The position numbers and the translations under genes were made by a program. The notes below the pieces were generated by a model. The model had not been told where the DNA came from. It saw nothing but the letters and a program-made list of their open reading frames with translations, and did no database searches. A stretch of 40,238 nucleotides of DNA from Bacteroides_E sp964528875 (GTDB lineage Bacteria; Bacteroidota; Bacteroidia; Bacteroidales; Bacteroidaceae), in NCBI GenBank assembly GCA_964528875.1, contig CAZGUI010000019.1, positions 1 to 40,238 on the forward strand. Reading direction: 5' to 3'. Positions 23,872-32,425 of this stretch are shown piece by piece; position 1 is the first letter of the stretch, and each line of letters starts with the position of its first letter.

Positions 23872-26800
23872 ATGATGAATAAATATAAACTAATAATCTT
23901 GTCTATGAAAACAACTTTTTTAAAAGATGTCAGGCTATTTTTATTAATCCTGATTTTGTTGATATCTGGAAATAAACAAATCTTAGCTATTCCAAATTTA
24001 GTAGATCAACAGCGTGAAATATCAGGATTAGTGGTAGATGCAGAGGGGTTGCCACTTGTTGGTGTTACAGTAGTAATAGTTGGTGAAACAATGGGAACTG
24101 TTACTGATTTTGATGGAAATTTCAGAATTGGTGTACCAAATGATAAGGATGAATTGCAGTTCTCTTTCGTGGGATTTCAATCTCAAAAAATTAAAATTGG
24201 GGAAAAAAGAATACTTAAAATTGTTTTACTAGAAGATTTACAAAGTTTAGATGAAGTTGTAGTTGTTGGTTATGGTGTACAGAAGAAAACTCATTTAACA
24301 GGATCTATATCAAAAGTAAAAAATGAGAATTTGGGACAACTGCCAGTTTCTCGAGCAGATCAAGCTTTAATAGGAAAATTAGCTGGAGTACAAATACAGA
24401 ATATTTCAGGACAATCAGGAGCTAGCCCTAAAATACAAATTAGAGGAATAGGTTCTATTTCAGCAGGAGGGGATCCATTAATTGTAGTAGATGGATATCC
24501 AATTCCAGGAGATTTGTCTGATGTTGATATGAATGATGTGGAATCTATAGAGGTTTTAAAAGATGCAGCATCAGCTGCAATTTATGGATCAAGAGGGGCA
24601 AATGGGATTATTCTTGTCACTACGAAAGGAGGAACTAAAGAGTCGGTAAAACCAAAGTTTAGTTTAAATATTTATGGAGGTGTAAAGGATCGTTTACTTT
24701 CTGGTATAAAACGTACACGTCCAGAAGATTGGAAAATATATGCTGAGAGTGTTTATAGTAGCATGGGAAACCCAACATCTGGAGATTACGGGCAAATGGC
24801 TGAAGATATGAAAAAAGTGTATGTTGCTTCTGATGTTTTAGGTACTCAAACGAATTGGGAAAATGAAACAATCGAACTGGGATATATTCAAAACTATCAG
24901 ATGAGTGTTTCTGGAGGATCAAAAAATGTAGGCTATTATGCAGGAGCCTCTTTTTTGGATGAAAAAGGCATTGTTATTACAGATCATTATAAAAAATTCA
25001 ACTTAAATGCAAAAATAGATGCTGTGATTAGTAATAAAGTAGATGTTGGATTTGTTTTAAATGGAACATATGATAAACAAAGATCATATCGATCAGGAAG
25101 CCAATCTAATATTAATCAAATTGTACGAGACGCTTTGTATCTTCCTGTTAGGCATACTGAGGAAACAATAGAATATGCACGTCTAGTAAATCCTAACCTT
25201 AATGTTGGTGATTATGCACATGAGAGTCATTTTTCTAAGATTCCCTATAATGGGGAATTTGTGAATCTAAAGAATGCAGGAGGAAATAATGGTATATCGA
25301 CAACAAGGGAGCGTTTTGATTATAGTTCAAATATAAAAGTTTATGGAAATGCTTTTATACAATATAAACCAATAAAAGAATTAATTATAAAATCTTCTTT
25401 TGGAGGCTATGCTTCTATGTATGATAATGATTTCTATCAAACTAGCTTAGCTCACACTAATGGACAAACTAATGGACAATATAAAACCACTAAAGTTATA
25501 GACTGGTTGAATGAAAATATAGTTACTTATAATCCTAATTTGGGCGATAACCATTCTTTGAATTTTATGGCTGGATTTACAGCTCAAAAAACAAATTATT
25601 ATAATAGTAATATGACTGCTGGTGAGTTCCCTACTGATAATATTCACACTATAAATGCTGGAATTATCAAGACGGGTGCAACTACTGAATCAGAGGAGCT
25701 TTTGTTATCTGGTTTGGCTCGTATAATTTACTCTTATAAGGATAGGTATCTGTTTTCAGTAAGTTCAAGATGGGATGGTAGCTCTCTTTTTGGCAAAGAT
25801 AATAAATGGGGTTATTTCCCTTCAGTATCTTTAGGTTGGCGTGTATCTGAAGAACCTTTTTTTCAGCGCTTTGCAAAATCTGTTAGTGATTTGAAAATTA
25901 GAGCTAGCTATGGGGTAAGTGGGAACAAGAATATCGGTAATTATAAAGCATTCGGACTTCTATCCCCTGCAAATGCAGTAATAAATAACTCCATTACGCC
26001 AGGATATACACAAGTATCTAGTTCTAACAAGGATTTGAGTTGGGAAAGAACTTTTCAATATAATGGAGGTTTTGATTTGGGTTTAATAAATAATAGAATA
26101 AGACTAAATGTAGATGTTTACTATACTATAACAGATAAGCTTCTTCTTGAACGTGAAATCTCAAGTATTACTGGCCAGACCAATCAATTAGTTAATATGG
26201 GAAAAATGAGTAATACTGGTTACGAGGTGGAACTTTTCACTCAAAATATTATTAATAAAGATTTTAGTTGGTCTACAAATTTTAATATTGCACAGAACTT
26301 TAATAAGGTGAAAAATATGGGAGAAACAGATCGAATAATAACAAGTCCAGCAGGGGAAGAAAAACGACCAACTTACTTCTTATCACAAGTCGGACAACCT
26401 CTTGTTCAATTTTTAGGTTATGTTGTGGAAAAAGAAATACCTAATGAGGGGTTGATTAGTCCTATTTGGCCTATTGATGTAAAGCCCGAGTTAGTGCATG
26501 TAAAAGATTTAGATAACAATGGGGTTATTGACGACGAAGATATGGTTTCTTACGGCTCTCCTTTTCCAAAAGTTACATGGGGTATGACTAATGATTTACG
26601 ATGGAAGGATTTTGATCTTAATATTGTAGTACAAGGCTCGCATGGAAATAAAGTGTTTAATATTGATCAACATTATGCAGAAACACAATGGAATGGAAAA
26701 TTACAGACAAGTTATCAAAATAAATATAATAATATTAAACATAAAGCTTCTACTGGGTGGTTTGTTCAAGATGCTTCTTTTATAGCTATTAGAAGTATAA

Positions 26801-27018
26801 ATTTAGGATATACATTACCTAAACATATTATAAAAAATGGTTCTCTTCGTGTTTATGCTTCTGTATATAATCCTGCTTATTTTATCTTAGGAGATTATAC
26901 TGGTTATAATCCAGAGGGTATTAACCGTTTTATGGAAAATCCTCTTACTTATGGTTATCAATCTGGAGCAATGCCATTGGCTCGTACTTATACAATAGGA
27001 CTGAACTTTCAGTTTTAA
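23872..27018 (+). CDS. SusC-family TonB-dependent outer-membrane transporter
   Basis: This protein of about 1048 residues forms a 22-strand-type outer-membrane barrel that imports oligosaccharides with TonB energy. Order of parts: N-terminal signal region (LFLLILILLISGNKQILA), a carboxypeptidase-regulatory-like domain (REISGLVVDAEGLPLVGVTV...), the SusC signature and TonB box region (SLDEVVVVGYGVQKKTHLTGSIS), the plug (IQIRGIGSISAGGDPLIVVDGYPI, VLKDAASAAIYGSRGANGIILVTTKGG), then the barrel ending in an aromatic residue (GLNFQF). A TTG at 23863 would add three residues; ATG at 23872 (or the next at 23875) is preferred. It heads the rightward operon, 18 bases before susD. The expected cargo is alginate oligosaccharide, inferred from its neighbours. 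Confidence 0.93.
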   Translation: MMNKYKLIILSMKTTFLKDVRLFLLILILLISGNKQILAIPNLVDQQREISGLVVDAEGLPLVGVTVVIVGETMGTVTDFDGNFRIGVPNDKDELQFSFVGFQSQKIKIGEKRILKIVLLEDLQSLDEVVVVGYGVQKKTHLTGSISKVKNENLGQLPVSRADQALIGKLAGVQIQNISGQSGASPKIQIRGIGSISAGGDPLIVVDGYPIPGDLSDVDMNDVESIEVLKDAASAAIYGSRGANGIILVTTKGGTKESVKPKFSLNIYGGVKDRLLSGIKRTRPEDWKIYAESVYSSMGNPTSGDYGQMAEDMKKVYVASDVLGTQTNWENETIELGYIQNYQMSVSGGSKNVGYYAGASFLDEKGIVITDHYKKFNLNAKIDAVISNKVDVGFVLNGTYDKQRSYRSGSQSNINQIVRDALYLPVRHTEETIEYARLVNPNLNVGDYAHESHFSKIPYNGEFVNLKNAGGNNGISTTRERFDYSSNIKVYGNAFIQYKPIKELIIKSSFGGYASMYDNDFYQTSLAHTNGQTNGQYKTTKVIDWLNENIVTYNPNLGDNHSLNFMAGFTAQKTNYYNSNMTAGEFPTDNIHTINAGIIKTGATTESEELLLSGLARIIYSYKDRYLFSVSSRWDGSSLFGKDNKWGYFPSVSLGWRVSEEPFFQRFAKSVSDLKIRASYGVSGNKNIGNYKAFGLLSPANAVINNSITPGYTQVSSSNKDLSWERTFQYNGGFDLGLINNRIRLNVDVYYTITDKLLLEREISSITGQTNQLVNMGKMSNTGYEVELFTQNIINKDFSWSTNFNIAQNFNKVKNMGETDRIITSPAGEEKRPTYFLSQVGQPLVQFLGYVVEKEIPNEGLISPIWPIDVKPELVHVKDLDNNGVIDDEDMVSYGSPFPKVTWGMTNDLRWKDFDLNIVVQGSHGNKVFNIDQHYAETQWNGKLQTSYQNKYNNIKHKASTGWFVQDASFIAIRSINLGYTLPKHIIKNGSLRVYASVYNPAYFILGDYTGYNPEGINRFMENPLTYGYQSGAMPLARTYTIGLNFQF

Positions 27019-27036
27019 TTTTAATAATAATAAATT

Positions 27037-28479
27037 ATGAAAAAATATATATATATAGTATCATTAATCACAATAATGATAACTTCTTGTGCAGATGCTC
27101 TTGATTTGAAACCGAAATCTGATTTAACAGATGCAAACTTTTTTAATAAAACAAGTGATGTTGAAATTGCACTAATTGGTTGTTATGATGGATTACAGCA
27201 GATGTCATTAAATAGAGATTATGTATTGATGGAGATGCGTTCGGATCTATCTACAAGCTTTTTAGGAGAAGGTGAATTTGGCTATATTGACACTTTCGTA
27301 AAAGATCTCGTAGAAAGTGGTGACCTATATAAATATTGGAAAGCATGTTTCAATGCTTTATCTAGAACAAACCTTGTTATGGATAATATTGAGGTTGCAA
27401 ATGAATCTGTGCGTAGTAGAATTGAAGGAGAAGCTCGATTTATACGTGCTTTGATTTACTTTAATATGGTTCGTTTATGGGGGGATTTACCTCTTATTGA
27501 TAGAACTGTTCATGCAACAGAATATGAAATGTTTCGTCGTAAACCGAAAATGGATATATATACACAGATTATTATACCCGACTTGGAATTTGCTATGAAT
27601 AATTTATCAGATATGGTAAAGGGAAAGGCTAATGCAGCAGCAGCTAAAGCTCTACTTGCTAAAGTTTATCTGACTATAGGTAATTATGATGAAGCTAAGT
27701 TGCTTTTAGCTTCTATTATTGATTTTGGAGATCCAACGAACAGTAAAATTTCAGGGGTTTCTCTTGCTTCAAATTATGCTTCTATCTTTTCAGAGAGTAC
27801 AAAATGGAACAGTGAAATATTATTTGCTGTACAATTTAATAGTGCTTCAGGTGAAGGACAAACTTTTTCTTATGAATTTTCCACCTTTGGAGGATTCGGA
27901 GGGTTGAATGTACCTACAGCATCTTTTGTTAAGGAATCTGAAGAGGATTTAATAAGAAAACAAACAAACATCCATGATGAAGATAATGGTGTGATTTATA
28001 AAGTATGTGGGAAGTATGCTGTAGCAGGGAAAAAACCAACGCAGGAAGATAATGGTGCTGATGCTCCAATTCTTCGTTATGCTGATGTGTTACTTATGTA
28101 TGTTGAGGCTGTACTTGGTGCACCTAGTAGTAATAATTATGTAAATAATGAAACGAGTGATCCTCAAGCTTTAGCTGCATATAATGCTGTGAGAAAACGT
28201 GCTGGATATGCAGCTACTACAACTTCAGTAAGTAGAAATGAATTGTTATTTGAGCGTAAGCTTGAATTTGCCTTTGAGAATAAAAGATGGTTTGATTTAT
28301 TGCGAATTGCAGGGGCAACAGAAACTATACGTATTATGGAGGAGCATGGTAAAGATGAATCACTTACATCTAAGCAACGATTTACAAAAGTGGAGCCTTT
28401 TCAATTATTGTATCCTATTCCAGGCCGTGAAATTCGTTTATTAGGTAAAGATATTTTGCATCAGAATGAAGGTTATTAG
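27037..28479 (+). CDS. SusD-family substrate-binding lipoprotein
   Basis: This 480-residue surface lipoprotein has its lipidation site at Cys 18 (SLITIMITSC) followed by ADALDLKPKSDLTDANFF, the usual SusD opening. TPR-like helices follow (KYWKACFNALSRTNLVMDNI, RIEGEARFIRALIYFNMVRLWGDLPLID). The C-terminal part carries PILRYADVLLMYVEAVLGA and ELLFERKLEFAFENKRWFDLLR, both SusD/RagB hallmarks. It should sit as the lid on the SusC barrel and bind glycans at the cell surface. At 480 residues it is a compact SusD with no extra modules. It begins 18 bases after susC and ends 12 bases before the acetylesterase gene. Confidence 0.92.
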   Translation: MKKYIYIVSLITIMITSCADALDLKPKSDLTDANFFNKTSDVEIALIGCYDGLQQMSLNRDYVLMEMRSDLSTSFLGEGEFGYIDTFVKDLVESGDLYKYWKACFNALSRTNLVMDNIEVANESVRSRIEGEARFIRALIYFNMVRLWGDLPLIDRTVHATEYEMFRRKPKMDIYTQIIIPDLEFAMNNLSDMVKGKANAAAAKALLAKVYLTIGNYDEAKLLLASIIDFGDPTNSKISGVSLASNYASIFSESTKWNSEILFAVQFNSASGEGQTFSYEFSTFGGFGGLNVPTASFVKESEEDLIRKQTNIHDEDNGVIYKVCGKYAVAGKKPTQEDNGADAPILRYADVLLMYVEAVLGAPSSNNYVNNETSDPQALAAYNAVRKRAGYAATTTSVSRNELLFERKLEFAFENKRWFDLLRIAGATETIRIMEEHGKDESLTSKQRFTKVEPFQLLYPIPGREIRLLGKDILHQNEGY

Positions 28480-28491
28480 AAAACCAAAGTA

Positions 28492-30060
28492 ATGAGACAA
28501 CTGTTTATAAGTGTTTTTCTTTTATTTATTCTATGTGAAGTGTCAGCTAACTTGAAATATTCTGATCTTAAATTAGCTGATGTTTTTACAGAAAATATGG
28601 TTTTACAACAAAAAGAAAAAATTACTTTTTGGGGTAAAGGAACCCCTTATTCTATGGTGTCTGTTGAAATACAGAATGAAAGAGTAAAGGTTCGGACAGA
28701 TGAAAAAGGAAATTGGTTAACATCGTTAAAAGATCTTCAACCTGGAGGTCCTTATAAGTTAAAAGTAACATCAGTTAAGGATTCAATTATTTTATCAAGT
28801 GTCTATGTTGGAGAAGTGTGGCTTGCTTCAGGGCAATCAAATATGCAGCTTAGTTTAGTTCTATCTAACAAAGGAAAGCAAGTTTCAGTATCTGCTAAAA
28901 ATAAAAACATCCATTTTTTAATGGTTCCCCAGGTTAGCTGCGTTGATGAACTTGATAAAAAGAAAATGAAGTGGGAGGTGGCTGTTTCACCTAAAGTAGA
29001 AGACATGTCTGCTATAGGTTATTATTTCGCAGAGAAAATACAAGAAGCTCTTAATGTGCCAGTAGGAATAATATGCTGTTATAGAGGAGGAATTCCTGCT
29101 GAGGCATTTGTCTCTGAAAAAACACTCCTAAGTAATGCTAAATTAAGTCCTATATTGGAGCAATATAAAGCTACTGCTATCTATGATGATGAAGAATATG
29201 AAGACGCAATGTATAGGTATAGAAGAAGCTTTAAAATGTATAACGATTTAATAAGTAAAGGTAAAAGAGATATACATCGTCCTTTTGAACCTATAGGACC
29301 CAAACATCATAAAAGACCTTGTGGTCTATATTATACTATGTTAAAGAGAGTTATTCCTTATTCAATTAAAGGAGTAATTTGGTATCAAGGTGAAGGAAAT
29401 GCAGAAAGGGGTGAACAGTATAAAATACTTTTCCCTGCATTAATAAAACAATGGAGAAAAGATTTTAACAAAAAGAGTCTTCCTTTTTATTTTGTTCAGT
29501 TAACAAATTATGATCATCCGTTTTGGCAAGATCATCCGTATTGGGCTGAAATTAGAGAGGCTCAGTTGTATACATGGAATATAGTAAAGAATACGGCTAT
29601 GGTAGTAAGTATTGATCAAGGGGAGAAAAATAATTTACACCCGATTTTTAAGCAACCTATTGGTGAGCGTTTAGCACTATGTGCCCTGAATCAAACATAT
29701 AATAAAAAAGAACTGGTTTTTTCAGGTCCTATTTTTCGTAAAAAAAAGATTAGAGGGAGTCAGATTGAGTTATACTTTAATTATATCCATTCTGGGCTAG
29801 ATAGCAAGAATTGCAATTTATCTGGATTTATGATTTCTGGATCTGATTATAAATTTGTAGAAGCCAAGGCTAAAATTGTAAATAATAAGGTAATCGTATG
29901 GTCGGATCTTGTGGACAAACCAATTGCTGTACGGTATGGTTGGAAAAATTGGACTACAGCAAACTTATATAATAAAGAAGGTTTTCCTGCGTCTCCGTTT
30001 AGAACAGATAATTTACCACTTTTATCTAATGGTGTATATTATCCTAAAAAAATACGATAA
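28492..30060 (+). CDS. SGNH/sialate O-acetylesterase-like carbohydrate esterase
   Basis: This 522-residue protein has a signal peptide (LFISVFLLFILCEVSA). After a small beta domain (ADVFTENMVLQQKEKITFWGKG) it carries the SASA-type SGNH fold: block I GQSNM with nucleophile S116, the VIWYQGEGNAERGEQY block, and the C-terminal acid/base pair in DQGEKNNLHP. Such enzymes remove O-acetyl groups from sugars. It starts 12 bases after susD and shares the operon with the PL6 lyase, so its acetylated substrate is probably linked to the polysaccharide this locus degrades. Algal alginate is not acetylated whereas bacterial alginate is, so its presence is informative. The sialate activity in the family name is not implied here. 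Confidence 0.85.
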   Translation: MRQLFISVFLLFILCEVSANLKYSDLKLADVFTENMVLQQKEKITFWGKGTPYSMVSVEIQNERVKVRTDEKGNWLTSLKDLQPGGPYKLKVTSVKDSIILSSVYVGEVWLASGQSNMQLSLVLSNKGKQVSVSAKNKNIHFLMVPQVSCVDELDKKKMKWEVAVSPKVEDMSAIGYYFAEKIQEALNVPVGIICCYRGGIPAEAFVSEKTLLSNAKLSPILEQYKATAIYDDEEYEDAMYRYRRSFKMYNDLISKGKRDIHRPFEPIGPKHHKRPCGLYYTMLKRVIPYSIKGVIWYQGEGNAERGEQYKILFPALIKQWRKDFNKKSLPFYFVQLTNYDHPFWQDHPYWAEIREAQLYTWNIVKNTAMVVSIDQGEKNNLHPIFKQPIGERLALCALNQTYNKKELVFSGPIFRKKKIRGSQIELYFNYIHSGLDSKNCNLSGFMISGSDYKFVEAKAKIVNNKVIVWSDLVDKPIAVRYGWKNWTTANLYNKEGFPASPFRTDNLPLLSNGVYYPKKIR

Positions 30061-30088
30061 AATTTATATTTTAATAAACAATAAAGAC

Positions 30089-32275
30089 ATGCATAAATTA
30101 ATATCCTTATTTATACTCATAATATCATTATCTTCTTGTTGTAGTAAGACTAATAAATTAATTAGTTTGAATTTACTACCTGAGCAATTAGCAAAGGCTT
30201 CTCCTGGTGATACGCTATGGATTAAAGATGGAGAGTATAAAGATATCCTTTTAGATTTAGAGGGTTATGGTGATTTTGAAAAACCCATTGTAGTATGTGC
30301 TCAAAATTTGGGGAATGTATATATTGAGGGTGAATCTAGCCTGAGATTATGTGGGGAGTATGTGGAAATAAGGGGGTTTTATTTTAGAAATGGATATTCA
30401 CCCCAAGGAGCAATTATTGAGTATAGAAGTGCTAATAATGAAAAAGTAGCTAAGAACTGTAGAGTTACTGAATCAACAATTTATTACTTTAATCCAGAGT
30501 CTCGCTCATCTTCAAGTAGTTGGATTATGTTGTTTGGTTCCAATAACAGATTTGATCACAATACGATTATTGGGAAGTTAAATAATAATGTGACTTTATC
30601 CGTTAATCTAGAAGAAGAAAGAGATAGAGAAAATAATCATTTAATAGATAATAATTATTTTGGAGAACGTCCAATCTTAGGTTCTAATGGTGGTGAAACT
30701 ATTAGGGTTGGAAATTCACATACTGCTTTTTTTTCATCAAACACTGTAATTGAGAATAATTTGTTTGATCAATGTGATGGTGAAGTTGAAGTAGTCTCAA
30801 TCAAATCAAGTCATAATATTATTAGAAAAAACACATTTCTAGAATGTGCTGGAGTTTTGGCTCTTAGACATGGGAATTACAATTCTGTAGAAGATAATGT
30901 GTTTATTGGTAATGATAAACCAAATACAGGTGGAATACGTATAGTAAATGAGGGGCATATTATCAATAATAATTTTTTTTATAAATTAAGAGGTGATCGT
31001 TTTTTTGCAACATTAGGTTTAATGAATGCTGTTCCAAACTCACTACCCAATAGATATCATCATGTGAAGAATGTTATAATTGAAGAAAATCAATTTATTG
31101 ATTGTGATCATATTTTATTTGGTGTAGGAAAAGATAATGAACGTACTCTTCCACCTGAAAGTATAATTATAAAAAAGAATATATTTATAAGTAATGATGA
31201 AAATAAAAAGGAGGTATATGTAGCTTTAGATAATATAGATGGATTCACATTTATTGAAAATATTGTAGACTATAAAAGTCGTGTTCTATTGCCAGGGTTT
31301 GTCAATACTACTAATAGTAATATTGATATTAGTAATAAAATCAAGCAAAGTACTCAAAAGGATGAATACGGGGCAAGTTGGTTTAAAATTGAAGAAGAAA
31401 GAATAAAATCAGGGAAAGTAATTACAGTTAATCGAGGTCAAAGCTCTTTACTTAAAGCAGTAAATGAAGCAGATAATGGAGATATTATTTTTTTAGCTGA
31501 AGGTGGCGAATATTGGGTAGATTCGACTATATGTATTGATAAAAAATTAAAAATAGAGGGAAATTCTAAACTTGAAACTCTTCCGGTTTTACGTTTTAAC
31601 GGAATTCAAAGATCCCCCTTTATAACTATAATGAATGGTGGTGAACTAGAAGTTGTAGGGATAGCTTTTGATGGTGAAGTGGTAAGTGGTAAATCTATGG
31701 CATTAGGAGGTATTTCAACATCATCTTTAATGATAACACCATATTTGCTTGAGGTGAATAATTGTGAGTTCTATAATTTCTATGAATCAAACTTAGCTGC
31801 AATACGAGGATTAAAATCCACATTTTCTCCTATTATAACAATAAAGAATTCATTTTTTCATGATATGTCTGGTGAAGCTATAAATTATGCGGGTGAGAAA
31901 GATGATGTAGGTAAGTACAATGTTGAAAATTTAAATGTTGAAAATTGTAAGTTTTTACGTATAATGGGTAGTGCTATAAATCTCTATCGAGGAGGAAATG
32001 ATGAAAGCACGAGTGGACCGAGTTTAAATGTGGAAAACAGTGTGTTTAATAACGTCGATAATAAAGAACAAGGTTCTGTTTTGCGACTTATTGGCGTTCA
32101 AAAAGCACAAATAAATAAATGTACTTTTATAAATAGTGGTCAGGGTGGGGCAATTATTAGGTTTAATGAGATGAGATGGGATAAATTGTCGTTGTCAAAT
32201 ATTGACGTCTCGAATTCTGGTCGTATTTCTTCTTTCTGGGACAATATAGAAAAACGGAATATAAAGATTAATTAA
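30089..32275 (+). CDS. PL6 alginate lyase lipoprotein
   Basis: This 728-residue lipoprotein (ISLSSC, Cys 17) is a right-handed beta-helix of polysaccharide lyase family 6. The catalytic Lys/Arg pair known from the family appears as K239 (VVSIKSS) and R260 (LALRHGN), and the calcium-site acids lie in GGETIRVG (201-208) and DGEVEVV (E232, E234). A second beta-helix-like region fills residues about 450-728. PL6 enzymes depolymerise alginate, often MG or polyM blocks; one branch acts on dermatan sulfate. The alginate reading is supported by PL17, KdgF and DEH-reductase neighbours. The frame is open upstream to 29909, but that overlaps the esterase and lacks a signal peptide, so ATG at 30089 is chosen. 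It is the last gene of the rightward operon. Confidence 0.92.
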   Translation: MHKLISLFILIISLSSCCSKTNKLISLNLLPEQLAKASPGDTLWIKDGEYKDILLDLEGYGDFEKPIVVCAQNLGNVYIEGESSLRLCGEYVEIRGFYFRNGYSPQGAIIEYRSANNEKVAKNCRVTESTIYYFNPESRSSSSSWIMLFGSNNRFDHNTIIGKLNNNVTLSVNLEEERDRENNHLIDNNYFGERPILGSNGGETIRVGNSHTAFFSSNTVIENNLFDQCDGEVEVVSIKSSHNIIRKNTFLECAGVLALRHGNYNSVEDNVFIGNDKPNTGGIRIVNEGHIINNNFFYKLRGDRFFATLGLMNAVPNSLPNRYHHVKNVIIEENQFIDCDHILFGVGKDNERTLPPESIIIKKNIFISNDENKKEVYVALDNIDGFTFIENIVDYKSRVLLPGFVNTTNSNIDISNKIKQSTQKDEYGASWFKIEEERIKSGKVITVNRGQSSLLKAVNEADNGDIIFLAEGGEYWVDSTICIDKKLKIEGNSKLETLPVLRFNGIQRSPFITIMNGGELEVVGIAFDGEVVSGKSMALGGISTSSLMITPYLLEVNNCEFYNFYESNLAAIRGLKSTFSPIITIKNSFFHDMSGEAINYAGEKDDVGKYNVENLNVENCKFLRIMGSAINLYRGGNDESTSGPSLNVENSVFNNVDNKEQGSVLRLIGVQKAQINKCTFINSGQGGAIIRFNEMRWDKLSLSNIDVSNSGRISSFWDNIEKRNIKIN

Positions 32276-32311
32276 AACTACCATGCTATTTTGTAGGTCT
32301 TTAAAAGGAAG

Positions 32312-32347
32312 AAATCCTTATCTTTTGTGTGAAAAAGATAAGGGTTT
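32312..32347 (+). terminator. Hairpin downstream of the PL6 gene
   Basis: CCTTATCTTTT (32316-32326) pairs with AAAAGATAAGG (32333-32343) around a short loop, with T-rich sequence after it. It is the probable end of the susC operon transcript. Confidence 0.6.
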
Positions 32348-32374
32348 GTATTCTCTATTTTTATATAATGTGTG

Positions 32375-32413
32375 AATTTAGTTAGAGGTGTTTTAGATAC
32401 CTCTAACTAAATT
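32375..32413. terminator. Probable bidirectional terminator between PL6 and topA genes
   Basis: A perfect 15-bp inverted repeat (32375-32389 against 32399-32413, AATTTAGTTAGAGGT and its complement) surrounds a 9-base loop. It lies 12 bases beyond the topA stop codon and could serve topA on the minus strand. T runs are short, so termination strength is uncertain. Confidence 0.6.
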
Positions 32414-32425
32414 TATATCACCCAC

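Noticed and set aside
29909..30088. Extended N-terminus for the PL6 lyase
   Set aside because: It would overlap the esterase gene by 150 bases and bury the lipoprotein signal peptide; ATG at 30089 gives a proper signal.
30089..32275. PL6 protein as a dermatan sulfate lyase (chondroitinase B)
   Set aside because: The fold and catalytic residues are shared, but no sulfatase or glycosaminoglycan gene is nearby and PL17, KdgF and the DEH-type SDR point to alginate.
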